Source of the DNA: Butyrivibrio sp. NC3005
GTDB taxonomy: Bacteria > Bacillota > Clostridia > Lachnospirales > Lachnospiraceae
Assembly (NCBI RefSeq): GCF_000424545.1
Contig: NZ_AUKC01000007.1
Coordinates: 62,001 to 126,000 of the forward strand
Direction: 5' to 3'
Length of the DNA: 64,000 nt
The position numbers were made by a program, and so were the translations under genes. The notes under the pieces are model-generated. The model ran no database searches. It had not been told where the DNA came from and was given only the letters and a program-made list of their open reading frames with translations. This document shows, one piece after another, positions 16,400-25,657 of the stretch (position 1 is its first letter; each line of letters starts with the position of its first letter).

Positions 16400-16431
16400 G
16401 AAATTTTTATGGTGGGAGATACATTTAGGTC

Positions 16432-18360
16432 ATGAAGATCAAATGTTCAGATTATGTTGCTGCCTTTCTGGCAGAACGAGGAATTCATCGTGTATTTATG
16501 GTGGTAGGCGGTGGTGCGATGCACCTTGATGACAGCTTTGGTAGAGAGAAATCTTTGAAACTTACCTTCAATCATCATGAGCAGGCATGTGCAATAGCAG
16601 CGGAAAGCTATGCAAGGCTTAGCAAAGAGATGGCATGTGTATGCGTTACAACAGGTCCTGGTGGTATAAATGCGCTGACAGGTGTGGCAGGTGCTTATTT
16701 GGATTCTATTCCAATGATGGTAATAAGTGGTCAAGTTAGATTGGATAACACTGTTGTAAGCACAGGGCTACCTCTAAGAAGCCTTGGTGATCAGGAGTTT
16801 GATATAGTATCTGCAGTTAAGAAAATGACTAAATATGCAGTAATGATTAAAGATGCTTCGCTGATTCGTTATGAACTTGAGAAAGCCTATTATATAGCGG
16901 AAACTGGAAGAAAAGGTCCTGTATGGATTGATATTCCTGTTAATATTCAGGGAACATATATTGATACTGATAAACTTGAATCTTTTTTTGATAATTCTTC
17001 TAATTTTTTGCAGGAAGTTACCTATAGAAACGAGAAAGATATTCCGTCAGACTGTAAATGTCCATTGGTGTCAGAGAACGATATAGATAAGGTAATTGAG
17101 AGAATAGCTGGTGCTAAAAGACCTGTTTTGTATGCCGGTAACGGAATAAGACTTTCCGGAGCGCATGATATTTTTATTAAAGTGATAGATAAACTAGGTG
17201 TTCCAATTGTTACAGGATGGGACAGTATAGATGAAATATGGAATGAACATCCATTGTATGTTGGCAGAGGCGGTATGATGGGTGATAGAGCAGGTAATTT
17301 TGCTGTTGAGAATTCTGATTTGTGTATTGCAATAGGGAACAGGCTTTCAATAAGGCAGGTTGGGTATAACTGGAAGAATTGGGCGAAGAATTCGTTTGTA
17401 ATAGATGTTGATGTAGACAGATATGAATTGTATAAACCTACGATTCATGTTGAAATGCCAATTTGGGCAGATGCAAAAGATTTTTTGCAAAAGCTTGATG
17501 ATAGGCTTGATATTTATCTAAAGGATAAAGGAAAAGTTTTCTTGTACGATTCACAAACAGTTGTTACTGATTGTGCAGAGGGGGTTAAGAAGCGCCCTGA
17601 TAATTGGAGGGATTTGTGTAGCTTTTGGAAAAAAGAGTATCCAGTTGTTACAGATAAGCATTACGCAGAAATAGAAAAAGTAAATGTATATGCTTTTTTC
17701 AACGAGTTGGGAAAGGCTTTACCACAGAATCAGACTATTGTGGTTTCCAATGGATCAGCCTGTGTTGTAGGAAGTCAGTCTTTTTACATAAAAAAAGGAC
17801 AAAGGTTTATTATCAATTCTGCTATGGCTTCAATGGGATATGGACTCCCTGCCGCAATAGGGGCTTTTTTGGCCGACCATAAGGAAGGTAAAAATAAAAG
17901 TACGGTTCTTATAACAGGCGATGGTAGTATTCAAATGAATTTGCAGGAACTACAGACGATTGTTACTAATGATCTGGATATCAAGATATTTGTTATCAAT
18001 AACGATGGATATCATTCGATAAGGCAGACACAGACTAACCTGTTCGAGAAGAATTTTGTTGGAATAGGAAAAGAAAGTGGTGGACTATCTTTTCCTGAAT
18101 TGAAGAAACTTGCAGCAGCTTATGGATATCCATATTTTTGTTGTGATAATAACAAAAATCTTCAGGATATAATAAGTAAGACTATTGAAACGCAAGGTTA
18201 TGCTATATGTGAGATAATGTGTTCGACAGATCAGTTCTTTGAACCAAAGTCTGCTACAAAGAAACTTGATGATGGCACACTTGTCTCTCCTATGCTTGAT
18301 GATTTGAAACCGTTTTTGTCAAGCAAAGAACATTTGGCAAATATGGTTATAACTGATTGA
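16432..18360 (+). CDS. ThDP-dependent enzyme of the acetolactate synthase family
   Basis: 642 residues, a little longer than acetolactate synthase. The N-terminal pyrimidine-binding domain has the activating glutamate in TFNHHEQACAIAAESYAR, with CVTTGPGGINALTGVAGAY after it. The central domain has ITGWDSID. The C-terminal domain has the ThDP/Mg motif GDGSIQMN...FVINND. Such proteins inside glycan clusters (YerE type) add a two-carbon unit from pyruvate to a CDP-keto-sugar, making branched sugars such as yersiniose. Two genes downstream is CDP-glucose 4,6-dehydratase, which fits that role. A housekeeping acetolactate synthase is less likely, since no small subunit or ilv gene is nearby. Confidence 0.75.
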   Translation: MKIKCSDYVAAFLAERGIHRVFMVVGGGAMHLDDSFGREKSLKLTFNHHEQACAIAAESYARLSKEMACVCVTTGPGGINALTGVAGAYLDSIPMMVISGQVRLDNTVVSTGLPLRSLGDQEFDIVSAVKKMTKYAVMIKDASLIRYELEKAYYIAETGRKGPVWIDIPVNIQGTYIDTDKLESFFDNSSNFLQEVTYRNEKDIPSDCKCPLVSENDIDKVIERIAGAKRPVLYAGNGIRLSGAHDIFIKVIDKLGVPIVTGWDSIDEIWNEHPLYVGRGGMMGDRAGNFAVENSDLCIAIGNRLSIRQVGYNWKNWAKNSFVIDVDVDRYELYKPTIHVEMPIWADAKDFLQKLDDRLDIYLKDKGKVFLYDSQTVVTDCAEGVKKRPDNWRDLCSFWKKEYPVVTDKHYAEIEKVNVYAFFNELGKALPQNQTIVVSNGSACVVGSQSFYIKKGQRFIINSAMASMGYGLPAAIGAFLADHKEGKNKSTVLITGDGSIQMNLQELQTIVTNDLDIKIFVINNDGYHSIRQTQTNLFEKNFVGIGKESGGLSFPELKKLAAAYGYPYFCCDNNKNLQDIISKTIETQGYAICEIMCSTDQFFEPKSATKKLDDGTLVSPMLDDLKPFLSSKEHLANMVITD

Positions 18361-18421
18361 TATTAATGTTTGAAGCTATTATAAATTTGGCAGTAAAAAG
18401 ACTAAGATTAGAGAAGGGTTT

Positions 18422-19360
18422 ATGAAAAAAATAAGTATACTTATACCTTGTTTCAACGAAGTAGAAAATGTTGAAGCAATAAGTAGCGCTGTGGAAAAGG
18501 AGATAACGACTTCTTTGCCGGAGTACGATTATGAAATTGCATTTATAGACAATGCATCTACAGATGGAACTAGAGATAAGATTGAAGCAATATGTGCTTC
18601 GAATCCCAAAATAAAAGCTATTTTTAATGTTACTAATTTCGGACAGTTTAATTCTCCATTTTATGGAATGTGTGCACTTGATGGTGATTGCGTTATTCCA
18701 ATATGTGCCGATTTTCAGGATCCAGTGGAGATGATAACAGTTTTTGTCCATGAATGGGAAAAAGGGCACAGAATAGTAAGCGGTGTAAAGACATCCAGCA
18801 GAGAGAATGGCTTTATTTATCTTCTTAGAACGGCGTATTACAAGCTTATAAAGAATATGTCAAGTACTCAGATGATTGAGCACTTTACTGGGTTTGGACT
18901 TTATGATAAGACTTTTATCCAGCTTTTAAGAAATTTGAATGATCCTGTTCCTTTTATAAGAGGTATTGTGGCAGAATATGGATCTGGATTTAATCTTAAG
19001 CTTATTCCATACGAACAACCAAAAAGAAGAGCAGGAAAAACTCATAATAATTTTTATACTTTATATGATGCAGCGATGCTGAGTATAACTTCTTATACGA
19101 AGGTCGGACTAAGACTTGCAACAATTGTAGGTTTTATTTGTTCATTATTATCCTTTGGAGTTGCGGTTGTCTACCTTTTTATGAAGCTTACCAATTGGTA
19201 TGGATTTGATGCTGGGCAGGCTCCGCTTATAGTAGGTTTGTTCTTCTTTATGTCTATAGAGCTTTTTTTCATAGGACTAATGGGAGAATATATTCTCAAT
19301 ATAAACACAAGAACAATTCATAGGCCATTGGTAGTAGAGGAGAAACGAATCAATTTCTGA
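18422..19360 (+). CDS. GT2 polyprenyl-phosphate sugar transferase (GtrB/ArnC/DPM1-like)
   Basis: 312 residues. The GT2 domain has ISILIPCFNEVENVEAIS, IAFIDNASTDGTRDKIE, NFGQFNSPFYGMCALDGD and ICADFQDP (the D-x-Q-D-P metal site of this subfamily). Two C-terminal membrane helices lie near residues 220-295, ending in YILNINTRTIHRPL. These enzymes move a sugar from a nucleotide donor to undecaprenyl phosphate, and the product is then flipped and used outside the membrane. The gene lies between the ThDP enzyme and CDP-glucose dehydratase with short gaps, so it may load the CDP-derived sugar onto lipid. Confidence 0.85.
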   Translation: MKKISILIPCFNEVENVEAISSAVEKEITTSLPEYDYEIAFIDNASTDGTRDKIEAICASNPKIKAIFNVTNFGQFNSPFYGMCALDGDCVIPICADFQDPVEMITVFVHEWEKGHRIVSGVKTSSRENGFIYLLRTAYYKLIKNMSSTQMIEHFTGFGLYDKTFIQLLRNLNDPVPFIRGIVAEYGSGFNLKLIPYEQPKRRAGKTHNNFYTLYDAAMLSITSYTKVGLRLATIVGFICSLLSFGVAVVYLFMKLTNWYGFDAGQAPLIVGLFFFMSIELFFIGLMGEYILNINTRTIHRPLVVEEKRINF

Positions 19361-19384
19361 CAATAGTTTAAGAGTGAGGTTTTT

Positions 19385-20464
19385 ATGAAAACATTTGATA
19401 TGTCTTTTTATAAAGGAAAAAAAGTACTGATAACAGGACATACAGGTTTTAAAGGTTCATGGATGTGTCTTATGCTTTTAATGCAGAATGCAAAAATAAT
19501 AGGATACTCAAATGATGTTCCAACAAGTCCTTCTCTTTTTGATATTGCTAAGATTTCAGATGATATAGTTGATGTTAGAGGTGATATCAGAGATTTAGAC
19601 AAGCTTATGGATGTTTTTAACAGATATGAGCCTGAAATTGTGATTCATATGGCAGCACAGCCAATTGTTAGGACTTCTTATGAAGAACCGGTTATGACAT
19701 TTGAGACGAATGTTATGGGAACGGTAAATGTTCTTGAGTGTGTAAGAAAGACAAAAAGCGTAAAATCTTTCGTAAATGTAACAACTGATAAGGTTTATAA
19801 AAACAACGAGTGGGAGTGGGGATATCGTGAGAATGATGAACTATTTGGATTTGATCCTTATTCAAATTCTAAATCTTGTAGCGAACTGGCAACTAAATCC
19901 TATAGAGATTCTTTTTTTGAACAAGATGGAAAGTATAGTGTTGCAATATCGACACTAAGAGCTGGAAATGTTATCGGCGGAGGAGATTTTGCCAAAGACA
20001 GGATAATCCCTGATTGCGTTCGTTCTGCAATTTCCGGCAAGGATATAGTAATCAGAAACCCTAATTCTATTCGTCCTTATCAGTTTGTGTTGGAACCAGT
20101 TTATGCTTATCTTATGATTGCGGCTATGCAGTATGAAGAAAAGTCGTTTTCTGGTTCATACAATATAGGTCCTGATGATGAAGACACAGTCAATACAAGA
20201 AAACTTGTTGAAACTTTTTGCAGGCAGTGGAATTTAGAAAACAATAGTAATATAGGCTATGTATGCGAGAATAATAATGGCCCTCACGAAGCTTCATTTT
20301 TAAAACTGGATACTACGCACATTAAGAACACTTTTTCGTGGAAACCGCGTATCCATCTTGAAGATACTATGAAGAATATCATATGTTTTACTAAGGTTTG
20401 GCAGCAAAACGGTGATGTCAGAGATTGTATGAATAGACAGATTGAGGATTTTTTGAATTTATGA
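19385..20464 (+). CDS. rfbG: CDP-glucose 4,6-dehydratase
   Basis: 359 residues of the extended SDR type. It starts near FYKGKKVLITGHTGFKGSW, a hallmark of RfbG. HMAAQPIVRTSYEEPVMTFETN and the catalytic region VTTDKVYKNNEW, then DPYSNSKSCSELATKSYRDSFF (YxxxK as YSNSK), follow. STLRAGNVIGGGDFAKDRIIPD and RNPNSIRPYQFVLEP are also diagnostic. It makes CDP-4-keto-6-deoxyglucose, the precursor of CDP-dideoxy and branched sugars. The cytidylyltransferase RfbF and the RfbH dehydratase are not in this window. The last codon overlaps the ATGA start of the next gene. Confidence 0.93.
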   Translation: MKTFDMSFYKGKKVLITGHTGFKGSWMCLMLLMQNAKIIGYSNDVPTSPSLFDIAKISDDIVDVRGDIRDLDKLMDVFNRYEPEIVIHMAAQPIVRTSYEEPVMTFETNVMGTVNVLECVRKTKSVKSFVNVTTDKVYKNNEWEWGYRENDELFGFDPYSNSKSCSELATKSYRDSFFEQDGKYSVAISTLRAGNVIGGGDFAKDRIIPDCVRSAISGKDIVIRNPNSIRPYQFVLEPVYAYLMIAAMQYEEKSFSGSYNIGPDDEDTVNTRKLVETFCRQWNLENNSNIGYVCENNNGPHEASFLKLDTTHIKNTFSWKPRIHLEDTMKNIICFTKVWQQNGDVRDCMNRQIEDFLNL

Positions 20465-21719
20465 GTATTTTGAAAAAAAAAATTTCAAATCAGAGAAAAA
20501 AACGATAATAAAAAAAGCATCAAGAGATTTTTTGTTTTCTATTGCAGCGTTGCTTGTCTATAATGGTATTTTGCAGCTTATAGTAAATCCTAAACTGGAG
20601 AGTTATATAGGAGTTAAAGAATTCGGAACAGCGCAGTTTTTTATAGCAATAACATCTATTATGGGAACAAGTTTTGGTTCCGGGGCAAGCTATTCCAGAA
20701 TGGTTGCAAGCAGGATAAGAACTCAGAAAAATGGAGATTATAATGTTTTTCTGAGTTTAATATTTTGTGTTTCAATTGCTTTGTCATCAGTTGTTATCAT
20801 GATGGGGAAGAGTCTTAGTAAAACAGAAAATGTTGTAGTAGAGACTTTGTTATTGTCAGTGCTTATTGGAATAACAGTCATGCGTTATTATAGCGATGTT
20901 GAGTATCGTATGACTATTTCGTTCCAAAAATATTTTATTTTTTATTTATGTATTGCACTGGGCAATCTTGTAGGAATTGCAGTTTTTCCATACACAGGCA
21001 GTTGGTATTTTACTATTTTTTTAGGGGAAATCCTAGCAGTTATGTTTACTGTTTTGTCTGGAAGCATATATAAAAAACCTTTCTTTGAAAAATCTGATTC
21101 TTCGTGTGAAAATGTAAAGTCCTGTTTTGTACTTTCATTTGCGAATCTTTTAGCTTCACCTGTTATGTATGCAGACAGAATACTTACAGGAACTTTTGTT
21201 GGAGATGAAGCTGTCACCTGTTTTTATACCGCATCGTTAATCGGGAAGATTGTCGCAATGGTAACAACACCTTTAAATGGTATTATTATTAGTTATTTGA
21301 CAAGGTATAAGGTTTCGTTCAGTAAAAAAGTGTTCAGACTTATTACAATAACAGCATTTATAATAGCTATTATTGGCAGTATTTGTACAAGTATAGTTTC
21401 GGAACTGTTTGTTCATACGCTTTATCCAGATGTTTATGGGATGGCAAAGCCATATTTTTTGCTTGCAAATGCAGGGCAGGTATTTTATTTTATTTCAGGT
21501 TCATTAATGGTTATCGTGCTTAACTTTACAAAGGAAAAGTGTCAGTTTTTAATAAATCTTATATATTTTGTCTTGTTTATGATAATTGTTGTTCCTGCAA
21601 CTTTTTGGTTCGGATTATATGGAATTGCATATGGACTTTTGACTGTTAATATTGCACGTTTTCTGTTAGTATTTATTTTTGGACAAAAATCGTTGACAGC
21701 TATGGAAAAAGTATCTTGA
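20461..21719 (+). CDS. Wzx-like polysaccharide flippase, with a probable -1 frameshift in an A10 tract
   Basis: A MATE/Wzx-type membrane protein of about 410 residues with 10-12 hydrophobic segments (LVYNGILQLIVNPKLESYIG near the N-terminus). The natural start is the ATG at 20461, overlapping the rfbG stop as ATGA. However, that frame gives MSILKKKISNQRKKR and stops. The long frame is open through the same bases. Adding one A to the A10 run (20473-20482) joins them into MSILKKKNFKSEKKTIIKK and on into the flippase. Without it, translation would have to begin at a TTG (20532) with no RBS. Slippage, phase variation or a sequence error are all possible. Confidence 0.7.
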
Positions 21720-21723
21720 AAGA

Positions 21724-21849
21724 ATGACTTCTGCTGAGATTTAGGATAATCATCAGCAAGAATCCTGATTTGCAGGACAACATTTGTCTTAACGACAAAT
21801 GTTGGTCTGGTACAGTTTTGGATTTTACTGATGAAAACAATAACCTATT
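21724..21849 (-). repeat. R2 structured repeat, copy b
   Basis: Reverse-strand copy of 4481-4606, with the same ends. The GTTAA-loop hairpin has arms AACATTTGTC/GACAAATGTT, which change in concert relative to copy a. CCTG/CAGG is conserved around a different loop, and TCTTGCTGA/TCAGCAGA is kept. It begins 5 bp after the flippase stop and no R1 copy adjoins it, so R2 is an independent element. Confidence 0.7.
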
Positions 21850-21919
21850 TTTTGTTATTTGAACAAATTATATAAAACAAAAATCTATGACTTATTATTT
21901 TCTATAAAAAGAGGTAAAG

Positions 21920-23113
21920 ATGGGAAATATTGTAACTTTAATTCGTATACTATTCTGGCTTATAGCAGTTCCGCTTGGAATAGGTATACTTCCGGGAAGT
22001 TTACTTCCAAAGAGTAAAAGAAGTGTTTTTATAACATATATATGTGGATTTTTGACAACAATAGCAGTCTTTGAAATTATTGCAATTCCTTGTATGTTGC
22101 TTATTATGTATGATGCATTCGAATACTGCAGGCTTATTAATGCTTCAGTACAGATGATTTTATTTGCGCTTGGAGTAAGCTATGCGATTTTAGTGGTTCA
22201 TAAGGAAACCAAAAAGAATATTTTGGCTTTTGAAATAAAAGGTTTTAATTACAGAGCAATTAAACATAGGCTTGAAGCAGTTTTTCCGGGAGAATCGCAT
22301 CCTGCTGCAGAAGATTACTTAAGTCCTCTAGACTGTGTTTTTGACAAAAAACAGCGCTACTCCAAGGAATCCAAGATCTTATGGGGGGTATTTTTTGCTA
22401 TACTTCTTTTGCAAGTAGGCATGGGGGTGTTTTTTGCTTCATTCGATGGTGATGATGCGTATTACGTAGTTGAATCTGTTTTGGCATATCAGGCAGACGT
22501 TATGAATACAATTCTTCCCTATACAGGAAGTTCGACAGCGCTGGAAATCAGACATGCGTTTGCAGTTATTACTATGTGGATTGCGTACATCTCATCTATG
22601 TGCAAGGTACATGCTACAATCGTGTCACATACGATTTTACCTGCATTTTTGATACCGTTTACATATATGATTTATATGGAAATAGGAAGACTCCTTTTTA
22701 GAAGAAAAAATGATATGCTGCCTATGTTTATGATAATAATGGCTGTATTTATGATGTTTGGAAATACTTCGATTAATACTAGCGAGACTTTTTTTCTTAC
22801 TAGAACATGGCAGGGAAAGGCAATGCTTGGTAATATCACAATCCCAATTATTATCTGGATTTTTTTGTGGATTGCACAGGATTACAGGTATGAGCGAATT
22901 ACAGGCAGCATTGCACCATGGATGATTCTTACTTTGAATAATATGGTTTCGGGAACTTTTAGCTCAATGGGAGTTATGTTTGGATCGATTCTTATTATGA
23001 TTTTAGCTATGTTAATAGCACTTTCCTACAGAAAGTTTTCCATAATATTTAAGTCGATTGTTACCATTGTGCCTAATGTTATATATATTGGAATGTATTT
23101 GGCTATGAAATAG
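21920..23113 (+). CDS. Polytopic membrane protein (DUF6077-like), N-terminal part before an in-frame TAG
   Basis: 397 residues with about nine hydrophobic segments. A soluble loop (about 115-150) is followed by FFASFDGDDAYYVVESVLAYQ, an acidic outer loop like those of GT-C transferases. AGAGG precedes the ATG. The stop is an amber codon at 23111-23113. The next ORF continues in the same frame after only three codons, so the two pieces could once have been one protein of about 659 residues. The DUF6077 assignment is from memory and uncertain. The likely role is in surface-glycan assembly, from its neighbours. Confidence 0.55.
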   Translation: MGNIVTLIRILFWLIAVPLGIGILPGSLLPKSKRSVFITYICGFLTTIAVFEIIAIPCMLLIMYDAFEYCRLINASVQMILFALGVSYAILVVHKETKKNILAFEIKGFNYRAIKHRLEAVFPGESHPAAEDYLSPLDCVFDKKQRYSKESKILWGVFFAILLLQVGMGVFFASFDGDDAYYVVESVLAYQADVMNTILPYTGSSTALEIRHAFAVITMWIAYISSMCKVHATIVSHTILPAFLIPFTYMIYMEIGRLLFRRKNDMLPMFMIIMAVFMMFGNTSINTSETFFLTRTWQGKAMLGNITIPIIIWIFLWIAQDYRYERITGSIAPWMILTLNNMVSGTFSSMGVMFGSILIMILAMLIALSYRKFSIIFKSIVTIVPNVIYIGMYLAMK

Positions 23114-23122
23114 TGGAGGAGC

Positions 23123-23899
23123 ATGAAAACATATTTTTTATCTAACATAGATACGTTTTTTGCATATTGTGGAAAAGGAATACTACCTTTTCTTGCAATA
23201 GCTGCAGCTGTTTATATTTTAATAAAAGAAAAAAGTATATATAAAAAGCTTATACTAGGTTTGTTTCCAGTTGTTTATATTGTTATTTTTTTCTTTCCAT
23301 TAACAAGGATGATTTTCGAAAAAGTCGGAATGGAAGATGGAACTTATTATAGAATGTTATGGCTTTTTCCGATGGGGTGTGTAATAGCATACGCAGCCTG
23401 TATTATTTTTTATGGTAAAAGAAGAATCGGAATTGCAGCTGCGGTACTTGCTATTATAGTATGCAGCAAAGCATCGCTTGTATACAGGAGTAAGTATATT
23501 ACTCTGGCTGAGAATAAATTTCATATTCCGAATGCTGTAATACATATCTGCAATTTAATAGAGCCTAATGAAGGCGAGCCTAGGATAAGAGCAGCTTTTC
23601 CACCAGAACTTGTATACTTTGTGAGACAGTACAATACCAATATTATGATGCCATACGGAAGAGATTATGTTGAAGCACAGTGGGATTATTGGAATCCAGT
23701 ATGCGAGCAGATGAACGTTACATCAGATGATGGCTATAAGATTAGAGATCTTGTAAAAACTACGAGAGAAAGTAAATGCATGTATGTTATCTTGAATATG
23801 AGCATTCCAACAGATATAGACCCTCAGGAAGAAGGATTAGCATTAATAGCTCAGATGGATGGATATTCAATTTATAAGGATCTTAAAGCTGAACAGTAA
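23123..23899 (+). CDS. Membrane protein, C-terminal continuation of the preceding gene
   Basis: 258 residues. Four hydrophobic segments occupy roughly the first 130, then a soluble domain (PPELVYFVRQYNTNIMMPYGRDY and so on) ends the protein. It lies in the same frame as the gene upstream, separated by TAG and three codons. TGGAGGAGC just before the ATG is a good RBS, so it could be made separately even if it arose by a nonsense change. Complementary halves of one membrane protein are possible. Function unknown. Confidence 0.55.
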   Translation: MKTYFLSNIDTFFAYCGKGILPFLAIAAAVYILIKEKSIYKKLILGLFPVVYIVIFFFPLTRMIFEKVGMEDGTYYRMLWLFPMGCVIAYAACIIFYGKRRIGIAAAVLAIIVCSKASLVYRSKYITLAENKFHIPNAVIHICNLIEPNEGEPRIRAAFPPELVYFVRQYNTNIMMPYGRDYVEAQWDYWNPVCEQMNVTSDDGYKIRDLVKTTRESKCMYVILNMSIPTDIDPQEEGLALIAQMDGYSIYKDLKAEQ

Positions 23900-24030
23900 C
23901 AAGCATTTAGCATAGTAACGTTGACTTGTGTGATAAAATAAAAGGTAGTGTGTTTGTTACTGCGTTGTTATGAAGACAAGAAAATGGTAACGCGTATTAC
24001 ATTTGTACTACTTAAGTTGGGAGATAGATT

Positions 24031-25284
24031 TTGGAAAATAATACGGGAAATAGGGATAATAGAAATAGAATAATTGATGGCGAAAGAAGTGGCAGGCAAA
24101 ATATGTCAAGGAAAGCACCTTCAGAAAGTAATGGGGAAAGAAAAATATCCAGAGAAAACAGTTCAAGATATAATCAGAAAAGAGAGAACATTTCAAGAAA
24201 TTCTGAGAATGGAAGAGTAAAAAAGACTTTATCAAGATCTTCTTTTGAATCGGCTGGAAGGATGCCAAATAGACGAAAGAAAAAGATATCTCTTCAAACA
24301 ATTCTTCTTTTGGTTATATTGGCTTTTATACTTTTATTTGTTGTAATTTTTTGGAAGTTTCAGTTCGGGGGGATAAAACTTGAATATGATCCAAATTATA
24401 CTCCTGAAATAAGTTTAGATGCTGAAGACATTGTGCTTTTACCACATGATGAGAACGGAGAACTCATATCCCAGGAAGGTGCAACAGATATTCTTTGCAT
24501 AGGCAATGATGTTTTTTCTGATGATAGAGATAACGATACTTCACTTGCCAAAATGATAGAGAATAACACTAATGTCAAGGTATATAATGCTTCTTTTCCA
24601 GAAACCACAGTAGCTCTTAGCATTCCTGGAGCAGATGGAAATGTTGATCCAGCAGATTTCTTTTCCTTTTCCAAGGTGGCGAAGGCGATTTCAACAGGCG
24701 ATTACTCTGAGATGGAAAGCCTTGCGTCAAATATGGGAGATGCATATGTAAAGGGGCTGGATACGCTTAAAAGTGTAGATATGTCAAAGGTTGGTACAAT
24801 CTGTATTATGTATGATGGAAGCGATTATTTGAAGAATCGTATGTTATATGCACCTGACGATGTATCTGCAGGTGGTGCGGCAGTTGTTCAAGGCGAACAT
24901 ACTTTTAATACATATACATATCTTGGCGCACTTATTGATGGTATGCAAAATATCCATAAAGCATATCCTAAAGTTCGCATTGTAATGAATACATTTACAT
25001 ATTGCAGAGCTTCAAGTAGTGAAGGCAGCGATGAAAACGGAGATTTGTATTCAATTGGTAATGGAACACTTGTTGACTATTTCGGAAGACTTGTTCAGGC
25101 GTGTGAGTCAGAGAATGTTACTATGATAGATAACTATGACGGATTTATCACAACAGACAATTATAAGGAATATTTGACAGATAGTAAGCATTTGGCACCT
25201 AAAGCCAGACAGTATGTGGCATATCATTTCGCATATATAGTTTTTAATAAGGATAAAGATAAAGGAAATGAAGAAAAGAATTAA
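24031..25284 (+). CDS. Membrane-anchored SGNH/GDSL-hydrolase-like protein
   Basis: 417 residues from a TTG start (GGGAG upstream; the first ATG, 24 codons in, has no RBS). Residues 1-88 are a disordered Asn/Arg/Ser-rich cytoplasmic tail, then RRKKKI and one membrane helix (about 90-112). The outer domain has features of SGNH esterases: a block I-like ILCIGNDVFSDD, a central MYDGSDYLKNR, and a block V-like DSKHLAPKARQYVAYHF. Block I has N where Ser is expected (GNDVFSD), so it may be non-catalytic or use another nucleophile. A role in acetyl or other ester modification of surface glycan is possible. It overlaps the next gene by 17 bp. Confidence 0.55.
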   Translation: MENNTGNRDNRNRIIDGERSGRQNMSRKAPSESNGERKISRENSSRYNQKRENISRNSENGRVKKTLSRSSFESAGRMPNRRKKKISLQTILLLVILAFILLFVVIFWKFQFGGIKLEYDPNYTPEISLDAEDIVLLPHDENGELISQEGATDILCIGNDVFSDDRDNDTSLAKMIENNTNVKVYNASFPETTVALSIPGADGNVDPADFFSFSKVAKAISTGDYSEMESLASNMGDAYVKGLDTLKSVDMSKVGTICIMYDGSDYLKNRMLYAPDDVSAGGAAVVQGEHTFNTYTYLGALIDGMQNIHKAYPKVRIVMNTFTYCRASSSEGSDENGDLYSIGNGTLVDYFGRLVQACESENVTMIDNYDGFITTDNYKEYLTDSKHLAPKARQYVAYHFAYIVFNKDKDKGNEEKN

Positions 25285-25657
25285 TCTAGTAGATCTGGCT
25301 TTATTGCAACTGGCGGTTGTGATTTACAGTGTTAATACCGTTGTTGGTAAATATGTTGGAATTTCATTAAAAGAAAATGGAGTTTTTGATATTCAAACTC
25401 TTGGGCTTATGTTTATTGAAGTGGCAATTCTTGGAGTATATGCAATTTTTTGGCAGCAGATGATAAAAAAATTCGAGTTATCAATTGCTTATGCCAACAA
25501 AGCGTTAACTTTGTTATGGTCACTTTTATGGAGTACATTTTTGTTTCATGAGGCAGTAACTATAAAAAAAATACTTGGAGTATTGCTTGTTATTGCTGGA
25601 ACAATTATTTTAAATGGTACAGGTAAGACTAAAGAGCAGGAGGAGGAACTTAAATGA
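25268..25657 (+). CDS. Half-size DMT transporter (EmrE/ArnE-like), subunit 1
   Basis: 129 residues with four predicted membrane helices and the SMR/DMT ending LGVLLVIAGTIIL. It overlaps the SGNH-like gene upstream and the next transporter gene (ATGA, 25654-25657), so all three should be co-translated. ArnE/ArnF-type pairs flip undecaprenyl-phosphate sugars; other SMR pairs export small cations. With glycan genes on both sides, a lipid-sugar flippase role is more likely, but this is inferred. Confidence 0.7.
   Translation: MKKRINLVDLALLQLAVVIYSVNTVVGKYVGISLKENGVFDIQTLGLMFIEVAILGVYAIFWQQMIKKFELSIAYANKALTLLWSLLWSTFLFHEAVTIKKILGVLLVIAGTIILNGTGKTKEQEEELK

Noticed and set aside
16432-18360. Housekeeping acetolactate synthase (ilvB)
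   Set aside because: No ilvN, ilvC or amino-acid leader is nearby; the neighbours are glycan genes, so the sugar-modifying role is preferred.
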